Source: Rhizobium sp. 2MFCol3.1 (lineage in GTDB: Bacteria > Pseudomonadota > Alphaproteobacteria > Rhizobiales > Rhizobiaceae). From it: a DNA stretch of 64,000 bases. The position numbers and the translations under genes were made by a program. Below, in pieces: positions 1 to 9,338 of this stretch; position 1 is the stretch's first letter, and each line of letters begins with the position of its first letter. The DNA lies in the NCBI RefSeq assembly GCF_000377565.1, contig NZ_KB898357.1:186001-250000 (forward strand). The letters are read 5' to 3'. A model generated the notes under the pieces. That model ran no database searches, was not told the origin of the DNA, and saw only the letters and a list, made by a program, of their open reading frames with translations.

Positions 1-51
1 AAGCTCAGAAGCTTCTTCGAGACGGCCTTCCAATAGGCCGCCTCGCTTGCC

Positions 52-1014
52 TCACGCGGGGCGACGGCGACCGAACGGCAAGGAGATTGCCGTTCCCGTG
101 AGCGCGGAAACGATGATCAGCAGATGGGCATTGATGCTTGCACGGGCGAGTGCCGCAATATCGGCGGCATCGCTCGATGCGCCGAAGGCAACGGCGCCAG
201 CCGTGATGCCCGCCGGATAGGTGCCGACACCGCCAGGGGCATGCATCGGCAGCACCGACGACAGCTCGCCGCCGAGCGCGCCGCCGAAGCTCGCAGCCGC
301 CGGCACCACGCCCATCAGCCGCAGCGCCCAGGCAAGCACCAGCACCTTCACCAGCCAATTGATGACGGTCATCGCCCAAGCCCGCGCGAAGGCTGAAGCA
401 TTGGCGGGCAGACCATTTTCGACCTCGGCGACGAAGTGTTGCAGCTTCGCAGGCAGGAGCTTCGCAGCAAGGCGCACCAGCGGTTTGCGCGCCGCGAACG
501 CTGCGACCGGCAGCAGCAGGAACGCGGTCCAGAGAAGCCATGCCACCAGCCTGTGCGACGACGCGATGGCGAAGCCGATGCCGGCAGCCGCGAACAACGC
601 ATGAAGATCGAGCAGACGCATGACGAGCAGCGCCGCCGTTCCGCGCGCCAGCGGGATGCCGAACTCGGTGCGCATCAACAATGGAAAGCTGGTTTCGCCG
701 GTTCGAAACGGCAGCATGATGTTCAAGAGATTATGAACCTGCGTGACACGAAAGAGCGCCGGGAAACGGCCGCTGGTTTCGCGCGGGAAGTAATCGTATA
801 TGCGCCAGGTGCGCAGAAAATAGGTGCTGGTCAAAAGCGCCAGAGCGGCAACGATCGTCAGCGCGCCGACCTCGGCCCATTGCGTAAGAATGGTCGACCA
901 GCCCCAGAACCACTCGATAAAGCCGGCATAGGCCGCGATGATGAAAACCGTGAGCAGCAGCATTCGATTGCGTGCGAACCAGGATTGTCGGCTGGCAACC
1001 ACCGGAGACTTCAT
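52..1014 (-). CDS. Flippase-like / lysylphosphatidylglycerol synthase TM-region family membrane protein
   Basis: A 320-residue integral membrane protein whose hydrophobic segments repeat along the whole chain, beginning with a helix at about residues 18-36. The overall pattern resembles the lysylphosphatidylglycerol synthase TM-domain (YbhN / UPF0104) family, with no soluble catalytic domain. Members are often placed beside glycosyltransferases and are suspected to move lipid-linked intermediates. That fits here, because the divergent neighbours are a GT2 polyprenyl-phosphate transferase and a GT39 transferase, 66 bp away. Family assignment rests on topology and context; the exact substrate is unknown. 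Confidence 0.72.
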   Translation of the reverse strand: MKSPVVASRQSWFARNRMLLLTVFIIAAYAGFIEWFWGWSTILTQWAEVGALTIVAALALLTSTYFLRTWRIYDYFPRETSGRFPALFRVTQVHNLLNIMLPFRTGETSFPLLMRTEFGIPLARGTAALLVMRLLDLHALFAAAGIGFAIASSHRLVAWLLWTAFLLLPVAAFAARKPLVRLAAKLLPAKLQHFVAEVENGLPANASAFARAWAMTVINWLVKVLVLAWALRLMGVVPAAASFGGALGGELSSVLPMHAPGGVGTYPAGITAGAVAFGASSDAADIAALARASINAHLLIIVSALTGTAISLPFGRRRPA

Positions 1015-1080
1015 GTACTAGCTTCCTGCCTTCGGCCGACAGAAGAGCGGCACCACTGGGCGGCGTTTTAGGAGAAATAC

Positions 1081-2100
1081 GTGTTGCAGACAACGGCAGA
1101 AACACTTTCAGGCGCGATCGACGCCGCTGCTCCCGTCGAACTATCGCTGGTCGTCCCCGTCTTCAACGAAGAAGAAAGCGTTGGCCCGCTGGTCGATCGC
1201 ATCTGCTCGGCGATGACGCGTTACCCCGACCGCTGGGAACTCATCCTGGTCGATGATGGCAGCACCGACGCCACGCTCGTGAATGCCCGCAAGCATATCG
1301 GCCGCGACGGCCTTTCGCTTCGCATTGTGGCGCTGCAGCGCAATTTCGGCCAGACCGCCGCCATGCAGGCCGGCATCGACACGGCCACCGGTCGCCTCAT
1401 CGCCACCATGGACGGCGACCTCCAGAACGATCCGAACGACATTCCGCAGATGGTCGCCGAACTCGAGCGGCGCGAACTCGACCTGCTGGTCGGATGGCGC
1501 AAGAACCGCCAGGACGGACTTTTGCTGCGCAAAGTGCCTTCATGGTGCGCGAACTACCTGATCGGCCGCATCACCGGCGTGAAGCTGCACGATTATGGCT
1601 GCAGCCTGAAGATCTACCGCGCCTCTATCATCAAGCAGGTGAAGCTGATGGGTGAGATGCACCGCTTCATTCCAGCCTGGGTCGCGGGCGTCGTTCCGAG
1701 CTCTCGCATCGGCGAGATGGTGGTCACCCACCATGCCCGCGCGCACGGCCAGTCGAAATATGGCATCTCGCGCACGTTCCGCGTGATCCTCGACTTGCTC
1801 TCAGTCATGTTCTTCATGCGCTACAAGGCGCGGCCGGGCCATTTCTTTGGCTCGCTCGGTCTCGGCATCGGCGGCTTGTCGGCGCTGATCCTGATCTATC
1901 TGTTCTTCGACAAGTTCATCATGGGCAATGACATCGGCACCCGACCGATGCTGATGGTCGGCATCGTGCTTCTCTTGTCGTCGGTGCAGCTGATCACCAC
2001 GGGTATCCTGGCCGAAATGATCGCGCGGACCTACTACCGCGACGACGTCTCGCCGAACTATATCGTGCAGAAGATCTTCGACGGAAACGAGAATGCATAA
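1081..2100 (+). CDS. GT2 polyprenyl-phosphate glycosyltransferase (DPM/GtrB/RgtE type)
   Basis: A 339-residue family 2 glycosyltransferase. The N-terminal GT-A domain shows VVPVFNEEESV, DDGSTD and the metal/nucleotide motif DGDLQNDP. The C-terminus carries two hydrophobic helices (about residues 255-320), as in enzymes that transfer a sugar from a nucleotide donor to polyprenyl phosphate on the inner membrane. It starts at a GTG preceded by AGGAG at 1070-1074 with 6-nt spacing. The stop overlaps the start of the next gene, a GT39 transferase, by 8 bp, so the pair is probably coupled: this enzyme makes the lipid-linked sugar and the next one uses it. In Rhizobium the comparable pair RgtE/RgtD adds galacturonic acid to LPS. 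That identity is plausible here but not proven. Confidence 0.85.
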   Translation: MLQTTAETLSGAIDAAAPVELSLVVPVFNEEESVGPLVDRICSAMTRYPDRWELILVDDGSTDATLVNARKHIGRDGLSLRIVALQRNFGQTAAMQAGIDTATGRLIATMDGDLQNDPNDIPQMVAELERRELDLLVGWRKNRQDGLLLRKVPSWCANYLIGRITGVKLHDYGCSLKIYRASIIKQVKLMGEMHRFIPAWVAGVVPSSRIGEMVVTHHARAHGQSKYGISRTFRVILDLLSVMFFMRYKARPGHFFGSLGLGIGGLSALILIYLFFDKFIMGNDIGTRPMLMVGIVLLLSSVQLITTGILAEMIARTYYRDDVSPNYIVQKIFDGNENA

Positions 2101-3589
2101 GCTTCTGGCGCGCAAGCCGGATGCCGTTATCTGGCTGATCGCCGGGTATTTTTGCCTGCAGTTCATGGTTCGCCTCCTGCAGCCGCACGGCCTCAGGTTC
2201 GACGAGTCGCAGCAAGCCTTCGTCTCGCAATGGCTGACGCTCGGCTACGATTCACAGCCGCCGCTCTATAATTGGCTGCAATCGATCGTCGTCTGGTTCT
2301 TCGGCCTGTCGCTGGCGACCGTCTCCGCGACCAAGAACTTGGTGCTTTTTCTCGTCTACCTGACCTACTACAAGCTTGCCCGCGAGGTGCTCGAGGACAA
2401 GCTATATGCGGTTATCGCGACGCTTTCGCTGCTAACCATCCCTCAGCTCTTCTGGGAAGCGCAGCGCGACCTCACGCACACCGTTATTCAGCTTCTGACG
2501 ATCAACCTCTTTCTCTACGGCGTGATCAAGACGCTGAAGACGCCGTCGCTCGGCTCCTATGCCTTCATGGGGCTGGCGCTCGGGCTGGGGATGCTGTCGA
2601 AGTACAATTTCACGCTCGTCGTCGTGGCCGCGATGCCAGCCGTCTGGCTGCATCCTGAAGGACGCGCGCGGATCATGGATCGCCGTTTCCTGCTGTCGAT
2701 CGCGCTCGCCGTGCTGATTTTTCTGCCGCACGGGCTCTGGCTGCTCCACAATCTCGACATCGCCTCCGGGCGCACGCTCGGCATCATGAAGCAGGATGCG
2801 CCGGAAACGGTGTGGGCAAAGCTGGCGCAAGGGCCGTTCAAGTTCCTGCGTCTCATCGTCGTCATCATGGCGCCGACCGTTGTCGTCTACACGCTCGTCT
2901 TCGGTCGCTCCTTCTGGCAAAGCCTTCGCGCGTCATCCGAATGGACCCGGTTTTTCACTGCACTGTTCGTGACGATCGCGCTTCTGGTGACGATCTTGGT
3001 CGTTACGATCGGCATGACCTCGCTGCGGGACCGCTGGCTGCTGCCGTTCCTGTTCCTCATGCCGATCTTCTTCTGCCTGAAGATGCAGGCCGCCGGGCAT
3101 CGCGCGGATGGTCACTTCCGCCGCTTTATCGCCGTACCGCTGGTTCTGATGATCGTCATCCCGGCCGCGTTGCTCGTCAGGCCGAACCTGCCGACACTTT
3201 TCAATCGCTACGAGGCCTACAACGTCCCCTATAGCGGCTTTGCCAAACACATTGCCGCCGAAGAGACCAAGACGCCTGGTCTCATCGTGACCGACAGCTG
3301 GCTGCCGGCTGGCAATCTTCACCTGCAATGGCCGGATGTGCCGCTGATGTCGCGGTTCTTCGACAATATGAAGATCGGCTACGAGTGGACGGCCGACCGG
3401 CCGATCCTGATGGTGTGGATCACCAAGGACAGCGGAGCGGCTTTGCCGCCCCTGCTGGCCGAATGGATCACGCAGAACCTCGGCGAACAATATAGCGCCG
3501 TCGATGTGAAGAGCACCTCCGTCCCCTATCACCGTGGACGGCCGGAGGACCAGGTCGGGTTCAGCTACGTCTGGATCTACCCGAAGTAA
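2093..3589 (+). CDS. GT39/ArnT-like membrane glycosyltransferase
   Basis: A 498-residue polytopic protein with an N-terminal membrane helix followed by the periplasmic-loop acidic pair in LRFDESQQAFV, the position of the catalytic Asp-Glu in the PMT/ArnT superfamily. Many further hydrophobic segments run to about residue 360, then a smaller soluble C-terminal domain. The family transfers a sugar from a polyprenyl-phosphate donor to a lipid or protein acceptor on the periplasmic face. It overlaps the upstream GT2 gene by 8 bp, which would supply the donor. By analogy with rhizobial RgtD the acceptor could be lipid A or LPS core; the sequence alone cannot settle this. Confidence 0.82.
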   Translation: MHKLLARKPDAVIWLIAGYFCLQFMVRLLQPHGLRFDESQQAFVSQWLTLGYDSQPPLYNWLQSIVVWFFGLSLATVSATKNLVLFLVYLTYYKLAREVLEDKLYAVIATLSLLTIPQLFWEAQRDLTHTVIQLLTINLFLYGVIKTLKTPSLGSYAFMGLALGLGMLSKYNFTLVVVAAMPAVWLHPEGRARIMDRRFLLSIALAVLIFLPHGLWLLHNLDIASGRTLGIMKQDAPETVWAKLAQGPFKFLRLIVVIMAPTVVVYTLVFGRSFWQSLRASSEWTRFFTALFVTIALLVTILVVTIGMTSLRDRWLLPFLFLMPIFFCLKMQAAGHRADGHFRRFIAVPLVLMIVIPAALLVRPNLPTLFNRYEAYNVPYSGFAKHIAAEETKTPGLIVTDSWLPAGNLHLQWPDVPLMSRFFDNMKIGYEWTADRPILMVWITKDSGAALPPLLAEWITQNLGEQYSAVDVKSTSVPYHRGRPEDQVGFSYVWIYPK

Positions 3590-3596
3590 GCAAGCC

Positions 3597-4964
3597 TCAA
3601 GCCTTCAGCTCCTTCCACGCCGCGTCCAGCGCAAGCTTGGCGATTCGTCCCATCTCGTCCACCTCCTCGTGGCTGATGATGAGCGGCGGGGATGCAAGCA
3701 TTCGGTCACCGGTAGCGCGCAGGATGAGGCCGTGGGCGAGTGCGTGATTGCGCACGAGCGTGCCGACGGCATCGGGCTTTTCGTAGCGGGTGCGGGTTTT
3801 CTTGTCGGCGGTAAGCTGCAGCGCTGCCATCAGCCCTATGCTCTGGACCTGACCGACGAGGTCGTGATCGCCGAGCGCGCCCCAGACCTTGGCGAAGTAA
3901 GGGCCGATATCGTCGCGAATGCGCTCTACCAACTTCTCTTCTTCGATGATCCTGAGGTTCTCCAGCGCAGCTGCGGCGCAGACGGGGTGGCCGGAGTAAG
4001 TGAAGCCGTGGTTGAAATCGCCGACCTCGTTGATGAGGACGTCAGCGACGCGGTCGCTGACCAGCACGCCGCCGATCGGGAGATAACCTGACGACAGGCC
4101 CTTGGCGATCGGCGCCAAGTCCGGCTCGACGCCGAAATACTGGTGACCGAACCATTCGCCGAGACGGCCGAAGCCGCAAATCACCTCGTCGGCAACCAGC
4201 AGGATGTTGCGCGCCGTGCAGATGCGGGCGATCTCGGGCCAGTAGGTTTCCGGCGGGATGATCACGCCGCCCGCGCCCTGCACCGGCTCGGCCACGAAGG
4301 CGGCAACGTTATCCTCGCCGAGTTCATCGATCTTCGCTTCGAGCTCGCGCGCGACCTTGAGGCCGAATTCGGCCGGAGAGAGATCGCCGCCCTCGCCATA
4401 CCAATAGGGCTGGCCAATATGGACGATGCCCTCGATCGGCAGGTGGCCCTGCTCGTGCATGTATTTCATGCCGCCGAGGCTGGCGCCGGCGACGGTCGAA
4501 CCGTGATAGCCATTCTTGCGAGAGATCACGATCTTCTTCGACGGCTGTCCGATGGCGCTCCAATAGACGCGGGCCATGCGAAACCATGTGTCGTTGGCCT
4601 CGGAACCGGAACCGGTGAAGAAGACGTGGTTGAATCGCGGACCGGCATGGGCCGTGACCTTTTCGGCAAGCAAAGTCGTCGGCGTCGTCGTGGTGCCGAA
4701 GAAGGTGTTGTAATAGGGCAGTTCGTTCATCTGCCGCGCCACGGCCTCGGTGATCTCGTTCCGGCCATAGCCGACATTGACGCACCAGAGGCCGGCAAAA
4801 CCGTCGAGATATTTGCGGCCGTGATTATCCCATACGTGCACGCCTTCGCCGCGCTGAATGATGCGGGTGCCGTCCGCATTCAGCTTCTTCATATCGGAGA
4901 ACGGATGCAGATGATGAGCGGCATCGATGGCGGCGAGATTGGAGCGCGCGTAAGTATCAGACAT
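3597..4964 (-). CDS. Class III omega-aminotransferase (polyamine/amine:pyruvate type)
   Basis: A 455-residue PLP fold-type I class III aminotransferase. Visible motifs are SGSEANDTW in the cofactor site, LLVADEVICGFGR with the PLP-binding Asp, and APIAKGLSSGY carrying the Schiff-base lysine (K288). The N-terminal motif HPFSD is typical of the omega-amino acid/putrescine:pyruvate subgroup (SpuC-like). It faces a glutamine-synthetase-like gene across a short divergent region. That pairing is characteristic of amine or polyamine catabolism, where one enzyme glutamylates the amine and the other transaminates. Its 3' end lies 7 bp from the convergent GT39 gene. Exact substrate is inferred only. 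Confidence 0.85.
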   Translation of the reverse strand: MSDTYARSNLAAIDAAHHLHPFSDMKKLNADGTRIIQRGEGVHVWDNHGRKYLDGFAGLWCVNVGYGRNEITEAVARQMNELPYYNTFFGTTTTPTTLLAEKVTAHAGPRFNHVFFTGSGSEANDTWFRMARVYWSAIGQPSKKIVISRKNGYHGSTVAGASLGGMKYMHEQGHLPIEGIVHIGQPYWYGEGGDLSPAEFGLKVARELEAKIDELGEDNVAAFVAEPVQGAGGVIIPPETYWPEIARICTARNILLVADEVICGFGRLGEWFGHQYFGVEPDLAPIAKGLSSGYLPIGGVLVSDRVADVLINEVGDFNHGFTYSGHPVCAAAALENLRIIEEEKLVERIRDDIGPYFAKVWGALGDHDLVGQVQSIGLMAALQLTADKKTRTRYEKPDAVGTLVRNHALAHGLILRATGDRMLASPPLIISHEEVDEMGRIAKLALDAAWKELKA

Positions 4965-5047
4965 GATTTGCTAAACACCCTCGGATATTGAAAGCCTCTT
5001 CCCAATGAGTTACGACCTTGGCCTTGTCCGAGGGGATTTTCAAGATC

Positions 5048-6400
5048 ATGGCGAGCGACAACATGCACGGCAAAGCTGCGGGTGGCGATCCGCGCATCGA
5101 AATCCTGCTGGTCGGCATGAATGGCGACCTGCGCGGCAAGCAGATCCCGCTCGGAGCGCAGAAGAAGGTATGGGCCGGCGAAGTCCGCCTTCCCTCCTCC
5201 ACGCAGTCGCTCGATATCTGGGGCGACGACAATGACGATATCACGGGCCTGTCGCTTTCCGTTGGCGATCCCGACGGACAATGCATTCCCGACAAGCGCA
5301 GCCTGACGCCGATGCCATGGGCGCCCGAGGGCTCTGTCCAGGTGCTCGCCACCATGCATGAGTTCGACGGCACGCCGAGCTTCATGGACCCGCGCGCCAT
5401 CCTGCAATCGGTGCTCAACCGCTATGCCGAGCGGGGGCTGACGCCAGTTGTCGCCACGGAACTCGAGTTCTATGTGGTGGCGCCGGACTGGCGCGAGACC
5501 GGCCGGCCGATGCCGCCGGCAAGCCTGACCTACCAGGGCGATCCGAACGGCTTCCAGCTCTACGACATGAATGCCGTCGATGCGCTCGACGACTATCTAC
5601 AAACCGTGCGCGCCTATGCCAGGGCGCAGGGGTTGCCGGCGGATGCGACGACGGCGGAATTCGGCCCCGGCCAGTTCGAGATCAACCTTTTGCACCGCGC
5701 CGACGCGCTGGCTGCCGCCGACGACTGCATCTACCTGAAGCGGATCGTGGAGCAGGCGGCGCGAAAGCACGGGCTGAAATCCACCTGCATGGCCAAGCCC
5801 TATTCGGACCACGCCGGCTCCGGCCTGCATGTGCATGCGAGCATAATCGACAGCGAGGGCCGCAACATCCTCGACGCTGGGGGTGGCGAGGCGACGAAGC
5901 TGAAATCGGTCTGCGCCGGGATGCTGCAGAGCATGCGCGATGCGCAGCTGGTGTTCGCGCCCTTCGCCAATTCCTATCGCCGCTTCCAGCCGGGCTCCTT
6001 CGCGCCCGTCGATCTCACCTGGGGCTACGGGCATCGCGGCACTGCCATCCGCATTCCCGACAAGAATGGCCCGGCGGCCCGCATCGAACACCGCGTTGCC
6101 GGTGCCGATGCCAATCCCTATCTGCTGCTCGCGGCCATTCTGGGCGGCATGCTGCTAGGGCTCGACGATGAGCTTGACCCCGGCGAGGAAACGACTCCGT
6201 CGCACATGCCCGACAATACCACCAAGCTGACGCATGACTTCCTGACGGCGGTCGAAACGTTCAGGGCGTCACCCTTCATCGCGGATGTCTTCGGCGAGGC
6301 CTACCAGAAGCTATATGGCGACACGAAGCGGAAGGAGGCGGTCACCCACCTCCGAACCGTTTCCGACTTCGATTACCGCACCTATCTGCCGCGGCTTTAG
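5048..6400 (+). CDS. Glutamine-synthetase family protein (gamma-glutamyl-amine ligase, PuuA-like)
   Basis: A GS-fold ligase of 450 residues from this start. It has the GS metal-site segment EFGPGQFEINL, the ATP/glutamate region with SGLHVHASI, and the conserved GANPY-type turn as GADANPYLLLA near the C-terminus. It is not the housekeeping GlnA: the N-terminal domain is divergent and I see no canonical adenylylation-site tail. With the divergent class III aminotransferase this suggests gamma-glutamylation of an amine such as putrescine. Start choice: an in-frame TTG at 5018 has no good ribosome site, while ATG 5048 has GAGGGG upstream at a rather long 12-nt spacing. The last 4 bp overlap the convergent lipid-kinase gene. 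Confidence 0.85.
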   Translation: MASDNMHGKAAGGDPRIEILLVGMNGDLRGKQIPLGAQKKVWAGEVRLPSSTQSLDIWGDDNDDITGLSLSVGDPDGQCIPDKRSLTPMPWAPEGSVQVLATMHEFDGTPSFMDPRAILQSVLNRYAERGLTPVVATELEFYVVAPDWRETGRPMPPASLTYQGDPNGFQLYDMNAVDALDDYLQTVRAYARAQGLPADATTAEFGPGQFEINLLHRADALAAADDCIYLKRIVEQAARKHGLKSTCMAKPYSDHAGSGLHVHASIIDSEGRNILDAGGGEATKLKSVCAGMLQSMRDAQLVFAPFANSYRRFQPGSFAPVDLTWGYGHRGTAIRIPDKNGPAARIEHRVAGADANPYLLLAAILGGMLLGLDDELDPGEETTPSHMPDNTTKLTHDFLTAVETFRASPFIADVFGEAYQKLYGDTKRKEAVTHLRTVSDFDYRTYLPRL

Positions 6401-7341
6401 GACGTCGGTTCGCGGCGTTCGGCCTCATCGACCTGGGCGGCTAGCCCCTGCCTGACGAGAACCTTGAGTTCGCCGGGATGAAGTTTCAACGCGACGTCGC
6501 GGGCAAGCGGTAGGAGCTCGCCGTCCATGACGCAATTGGCCTTGGAGTGCACTTTCGGGAAGTGCAGATGCACTTCGGCCGGATGCATGATCATCACGTC
6601 GGCATTCTCACGCACCTTTCCGCGCAGGAGATCGATGGCGAGCCGCGCCACGCCCCATGGCTTCAAGGGCTTGGCGGTGTAGAACCCGAGTTCGCCCGAT
6701 GTCAGCGTATCGGCGTAAAGCAGCGCGTTCTCGCCGAACGGGTTGTTCGATACGGACACGGCCGAGACCTTTCGTCGCTCCTTGATGCCGATCGCCTCGA
6801 ACTCGACCTCGAATTCCGGCGGATTGAGCACGACGCCGAAGGCCGCGCGGGTGCTGGCGCGCATTTTTCCGAGCCTGGACCGATAGCTGTAGGAATTGCG
6901 ATAGCGCACCATGCGTGCATGCAGGCCGGCGGAAAACTGGTGAATGAAGGGGCGGTCGTTGGCGCTGGCGATATCGACATGATCGACCTCGCCCGATGCG
7001 AGAACATCGAGCGCCTGCCAGATATCGAGCGGAATGCGCAGCGATCGCGCAAACAGGTTCATCGTCCCGGCTGGGATGACGCCGAGTGCCACGCCGTTCT
7101 TCCAGGCGATGGAGGATGCGGCCGAGATGGTGCCGTCGCCGCCGCCGGCGACGATGCCGTCGATATCGTCACGGCGTGCGGCGCGCTCCATGGCCGGGAC
7201 GATCTCCTTGCCCGGAAAGACCACCGCCTCGAAATCATGGCCGGCCTCACGGAACACCCGTTCCGCATGCTTCTCGTACGCCTCCATGTCGGTCGTGCGA
7301 AACGTGCCGCCATCGCGGTTGAAAAAACCTATAAGCTTCAT
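6397..7341 (-). CDS. Diacylglycerol kinase-family lipid kinase
   Basis: A 314-residue protein with a DAGK catalytic domain. The nucleotide-binding signature GGGDGTISAAS lies near residue 65 and is followed by VIPAGTMNLFARS, the family motif in which glycine and asparagine residues surround the ATP site. Members phosphorylate diacylglycerol, sphingoid bases or related lipids at the inner membrane; the substrate cannot be told from sequence. The start was placed at the Met of MKLIGFF, where family similarity begins, rather than at an in-frame ATG six codons upstream. The gene overlaps the convergent glutamine-synthetase-like gene by 4 bp at the stop. Confidence 0.85.
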   Translation of the reverse strand: MKLIGFFNRDGGTFRTTDMEAYEKHAERVFREAGHDFEAVVFPGKEIVPAMERAARRDDIDGIVAGGGDGTISAASSIAWKNGVALGVIPAGTMNLFARSLRIPLDIWQALDVLASGEVDHVDIASANDRPFIHQFSAGLHARMVRYRNSYSYRSRLGKMRASTRAAFGVVLNPPEFEVEFEAIGIKERRKVSAVSVSNNPFGENALLYADTLTSGELGFYTAKPLKPWGVARLAIDLLRGKVRENADVMIMHPAEVHLHFPKVHSKANCVMDGELLPLARDVALKLHPGELKVLVRQGLAAQVDEAERREPTS

Positions 7342-7639
7342 CGGGTTCCCGTTGTCCATCGGCTGACGCGCAGGTTAGAAATGGTTCCTTCGCGTGCGAT
7401 TTCAAGCAGATGGCGTGCCAAATGGCGCCGAGACGAAAAGGCTGGATCGCCACCTCGCCCACGTATGCGCCTGGCGGGATGCTGCGCTGCATAAAACGCA
7501 CATGACGCATCCCAACAAATCGTAAATTAATACCTCGTTGGAGCAGGCGCTCCATCTCCCTCATTTTCCGCTTGTCCGTCCGGCAGTGACATTCATTGCG
7601 CGACTGTTCCAAGCCATTGCATGCCGAAGGAGCTCGCGC

Positions 7640-8857
7640 TTGAGCCAGGTCGCCGTAAACGATTCCATCGCCGACATCCCCGTCTCCGAGGCGCCCTCGC
7701 CCATGGCGGTCGCGCTCGTGCAGCTGGCGCTGGCCTGTGGCGGCTTCGGGATCGGCACCGGCGAATTCGCGATCATGGGCCTGCTTCCCAATGTCGCCGG
7801 CACGTTTTCCGTCACCATCCCGCAGGCCGGCTATGTCATCAGCGCCTACGCACTCGGCGTTGTCATCGGCGCTCCCGTCATTGCCGTGCTCGCCGCCAAG
7901 ATGGCCCGCCGTTCGTTACTCTTGCTGCTTATGGGGATCTTCGCCATCGGCAATATCACGAGCGCCATGGCTCCCACATTCGAGAGCTTCACCATCCTGC
8001 GCTTCATCACCGGCCTGCCGCATGGCGCCTATTTCGGCGTCGCGGCGATCGTCGCCGCGTCGATGGTGCCTGTGCATAAGCGCGCCCGCGCCGTCGGCCG
8101 CGTCATGCTGGGCCTGACGATTGCGACGCTGCTCGGCACGCCTGTTGCCACCTTCTTCGGCCAGTCGCTCGACTGGCGCGTCGCGTTCACCGCCGTCGGC
8201 GTGATCGGCCTCGTGACCATGGCGCTGATCTGGTACTACGTGCCGCGCGATGAAGTCTCCGAGGGTGCGAGCTTCATGCGCGAACTCGGCGCCTTCAAGC
8301 GTCCGCAGGTCCTGCTGACGCTTGCGATTGCGGCTGTCGGCTACGGCGGCATGTTTGCCATGTTCAGCTATATCGCCGACACGACGACCGGCGTCGCCAT
8401 GCTGCAGCCCGGCATGGTGGCCGTGATGATGGTGCTGTTCGGCGTGGGTATGAATGCAGGCAATGTCGTCGGCTCCTGGCTCGCCGACAAGTCGATCATG
8501 GGCACGATCGGCGGCTCGCTGGTCTTCAACATCATCGTGCTGACGCTGTTTTCGCTGACCGCCTCCAGCCCCTTCATGCTCGGCCTCTGCGTCTTCCTGA
8601 TCGGCTGCGGCTTTGCCGCCGGCCCGGCGCTGCAGACCCGCCTGATGGATGTCGCCGCCGACGCGCAGACGCTGGCGGCCGCCTCCAACCACTCCGCCTT
8701 CAACATCGCCAACGCGCTCGGCGCGTGGCTCGGCGGCCTCGTCATCGCCTGGGGCTATGGCTCGGCTTCGACGGGCTATGTCGGCGCTATCCTGTCTGCC
8801 CTCGGCATCGTCGTCTTCGCGGCTTCGCTACGGCTCGACCGCCGCAGCCGCGGCTGA
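7640..8857 (+). CDS. MFS transporter (AraJ/NepI-type exporter family)
   Basis: A 405-residue twelve-helix major facilitator protein. After a short hydrophilic N-terminus, helix 1 carries [12 protein letters not shown], the signature of the DHA1 sugar/purine/arabinose-efflux branch. The helix 2-3 loop has the basic MARRS segment, and the two halves are joined near residue 200. The chosen start is a TTG with a strong AAGGAG at 7627-7632 and 7-nt spacing; the frame is open further upstream but without a ribosome site. Its 3' end overlaps the convergent HxlR gene by 30 bp. Substrate unknown; such pumps usually export metabolites or drugs. Confidence 0.85.
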   Translation: MSQVAVNDSIADIPVSEAPSPMAVALVQLALACGGFGIGTGEFAIMGLLPNVAGTFSVTIPQAGYVISAYALGVVIGAPVIAVLAAKMARRSLLLLLMGIFAIGNITSAMAPTFESFTILRFITGLPHGAYFGVAAIVAASMVPVHKRARAVGRVMLGLTIATLLGTPVATFFGQSLDWRVAFTAVGVIGLVTMALIWYYVPRDEVSEGASFMRELGAFKRPQVLLTLAIAAVGYGGMFAMFSYIADTTTGVAMLQPGMVAVMMVLFGVGMNAGNVVGSWLADKSIMGTIGGSLVFNIIVLTLFSLTASSPFMLGLCVFLIGCGFAAGPALQTRLMDVAADAQTLAAASNHSAFNIANALGAWLGGLVIAWGYGSASTGYVGAILSALGIVVFAASLRLDRRSRG

Positions 8858-9235
8858 CCCTTCACAGGCCGCCACACCCCTGAGGTGGCGGCCACTGGGG
8901 CGGCAGGATATGTTTTCCTCGCCCCACGCGGCCAAGGCTGCGATGACGGGCTTCAATGTCCTGCCGAGCGGCGTCAGCGCGTAGTCCACGCGTGGCGGCA
9001 CGACGGCAAACACGGTGCGCGACACCAGACCGCATTCCTCCAGTTCCCGAAGCTGCTTGGTCAGCATCCGCTGCGTCACCGATGGCAGCTTGCGGCGCAG
9101 TTCGTTGAAGCGCAGCGTGCCTTCCATCAAGTGGAAGAGGATCACGCCCTTCCACTTGCCATCCAGAAAACTCAATGTCGCCTCGACGGGGCATCCGGGG
9201 AAGTTCTCGGTCAGCTTGTCTCTCGGCAACGACAT
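8828..9235 (-). CDS. HxlR-family winged-helix transcriptional regulator
   Basis: A 135-residue regulator with the HxlR signature: the N-terminal Cys in [18 protein letters not shown], the recognition region [24 protein letters not shown], and the wing [16 protein letters not shown]. HxlR proteins are dimeric, and many sense electrophiles or oxidants through the N-terminal cysteine (C15 here). It is divergent to a quinone-oxidoreductase-like gene, the usual target arrangement, with a palindrome in the intergenic region. The last 25 residues are Ala-rich and unlike the family core; this stretch overlaps the MFS 3' end and a strong hairpin (8867-8893), so the C-terminus may be a recent read-through extension. 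Confidence 0.9.
   Translation of the reverse strand: MSLPRDKLTENFPGCPVEATLSFLDGKWKGVILFHLMEGTLRFNELRRKLPSVTQRMLTKQLRELEECGLVSRTVFAVVPPRVDYALTPLGRTLKPVIAALAAWGEENISCRPSGRHLRGVAACEGSAAAAAVEP
8867..8893. terminator. Stem-loop just past the MFS gene, inside the HxlR 3' coding end
   Basis: GGCCGCCAC at 8867-8875 pairs perfectly with GTGGCGGCC at 8885-8893 around a 9-nt loop. There is no T-run, so it is at best a partial terminator for the MFS gene ending at 8857. It lies within the Ala-rich end of the convergent HxlR gene. Confidence 0.35.
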
Positions 9236-9241
9236 TTGACG

Positions 9242-9257
9242 GTATCCTTTTGGGTAC
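9242..9257. promoter_or_regulatory. Candidate HxlR operator palindrome
   Basis: GTATCC (9242-9247), a TTTT spacer and GGGTAC (9252-9257) form an inverted repeat with one mismatch pair. It sits between the divergent HxlR and oxidoreductase genes. HxlR/YodB-type regulators bind short dyads in such positions, so this is a likely autoregulatory and target operator. This is inferred from position and symmetry only. Confidence 0.45.
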
Positions 9258-9338
9258 TACGTACAGAATTTGTGCATTCTTGCGCGATCTCAACGTAAGA
9301 CGCATCTAGCATCCGTGCAACAAACACTGGAGTCTTTC

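Noticed and set aside
1..51. An inverted repeat (GAGACGGCC with GGCCGCCTC, one mismatch) after the flippase-like gene
   Set aside because: No T-run on the minus strand and too close to the window edge to judge as a terminator.
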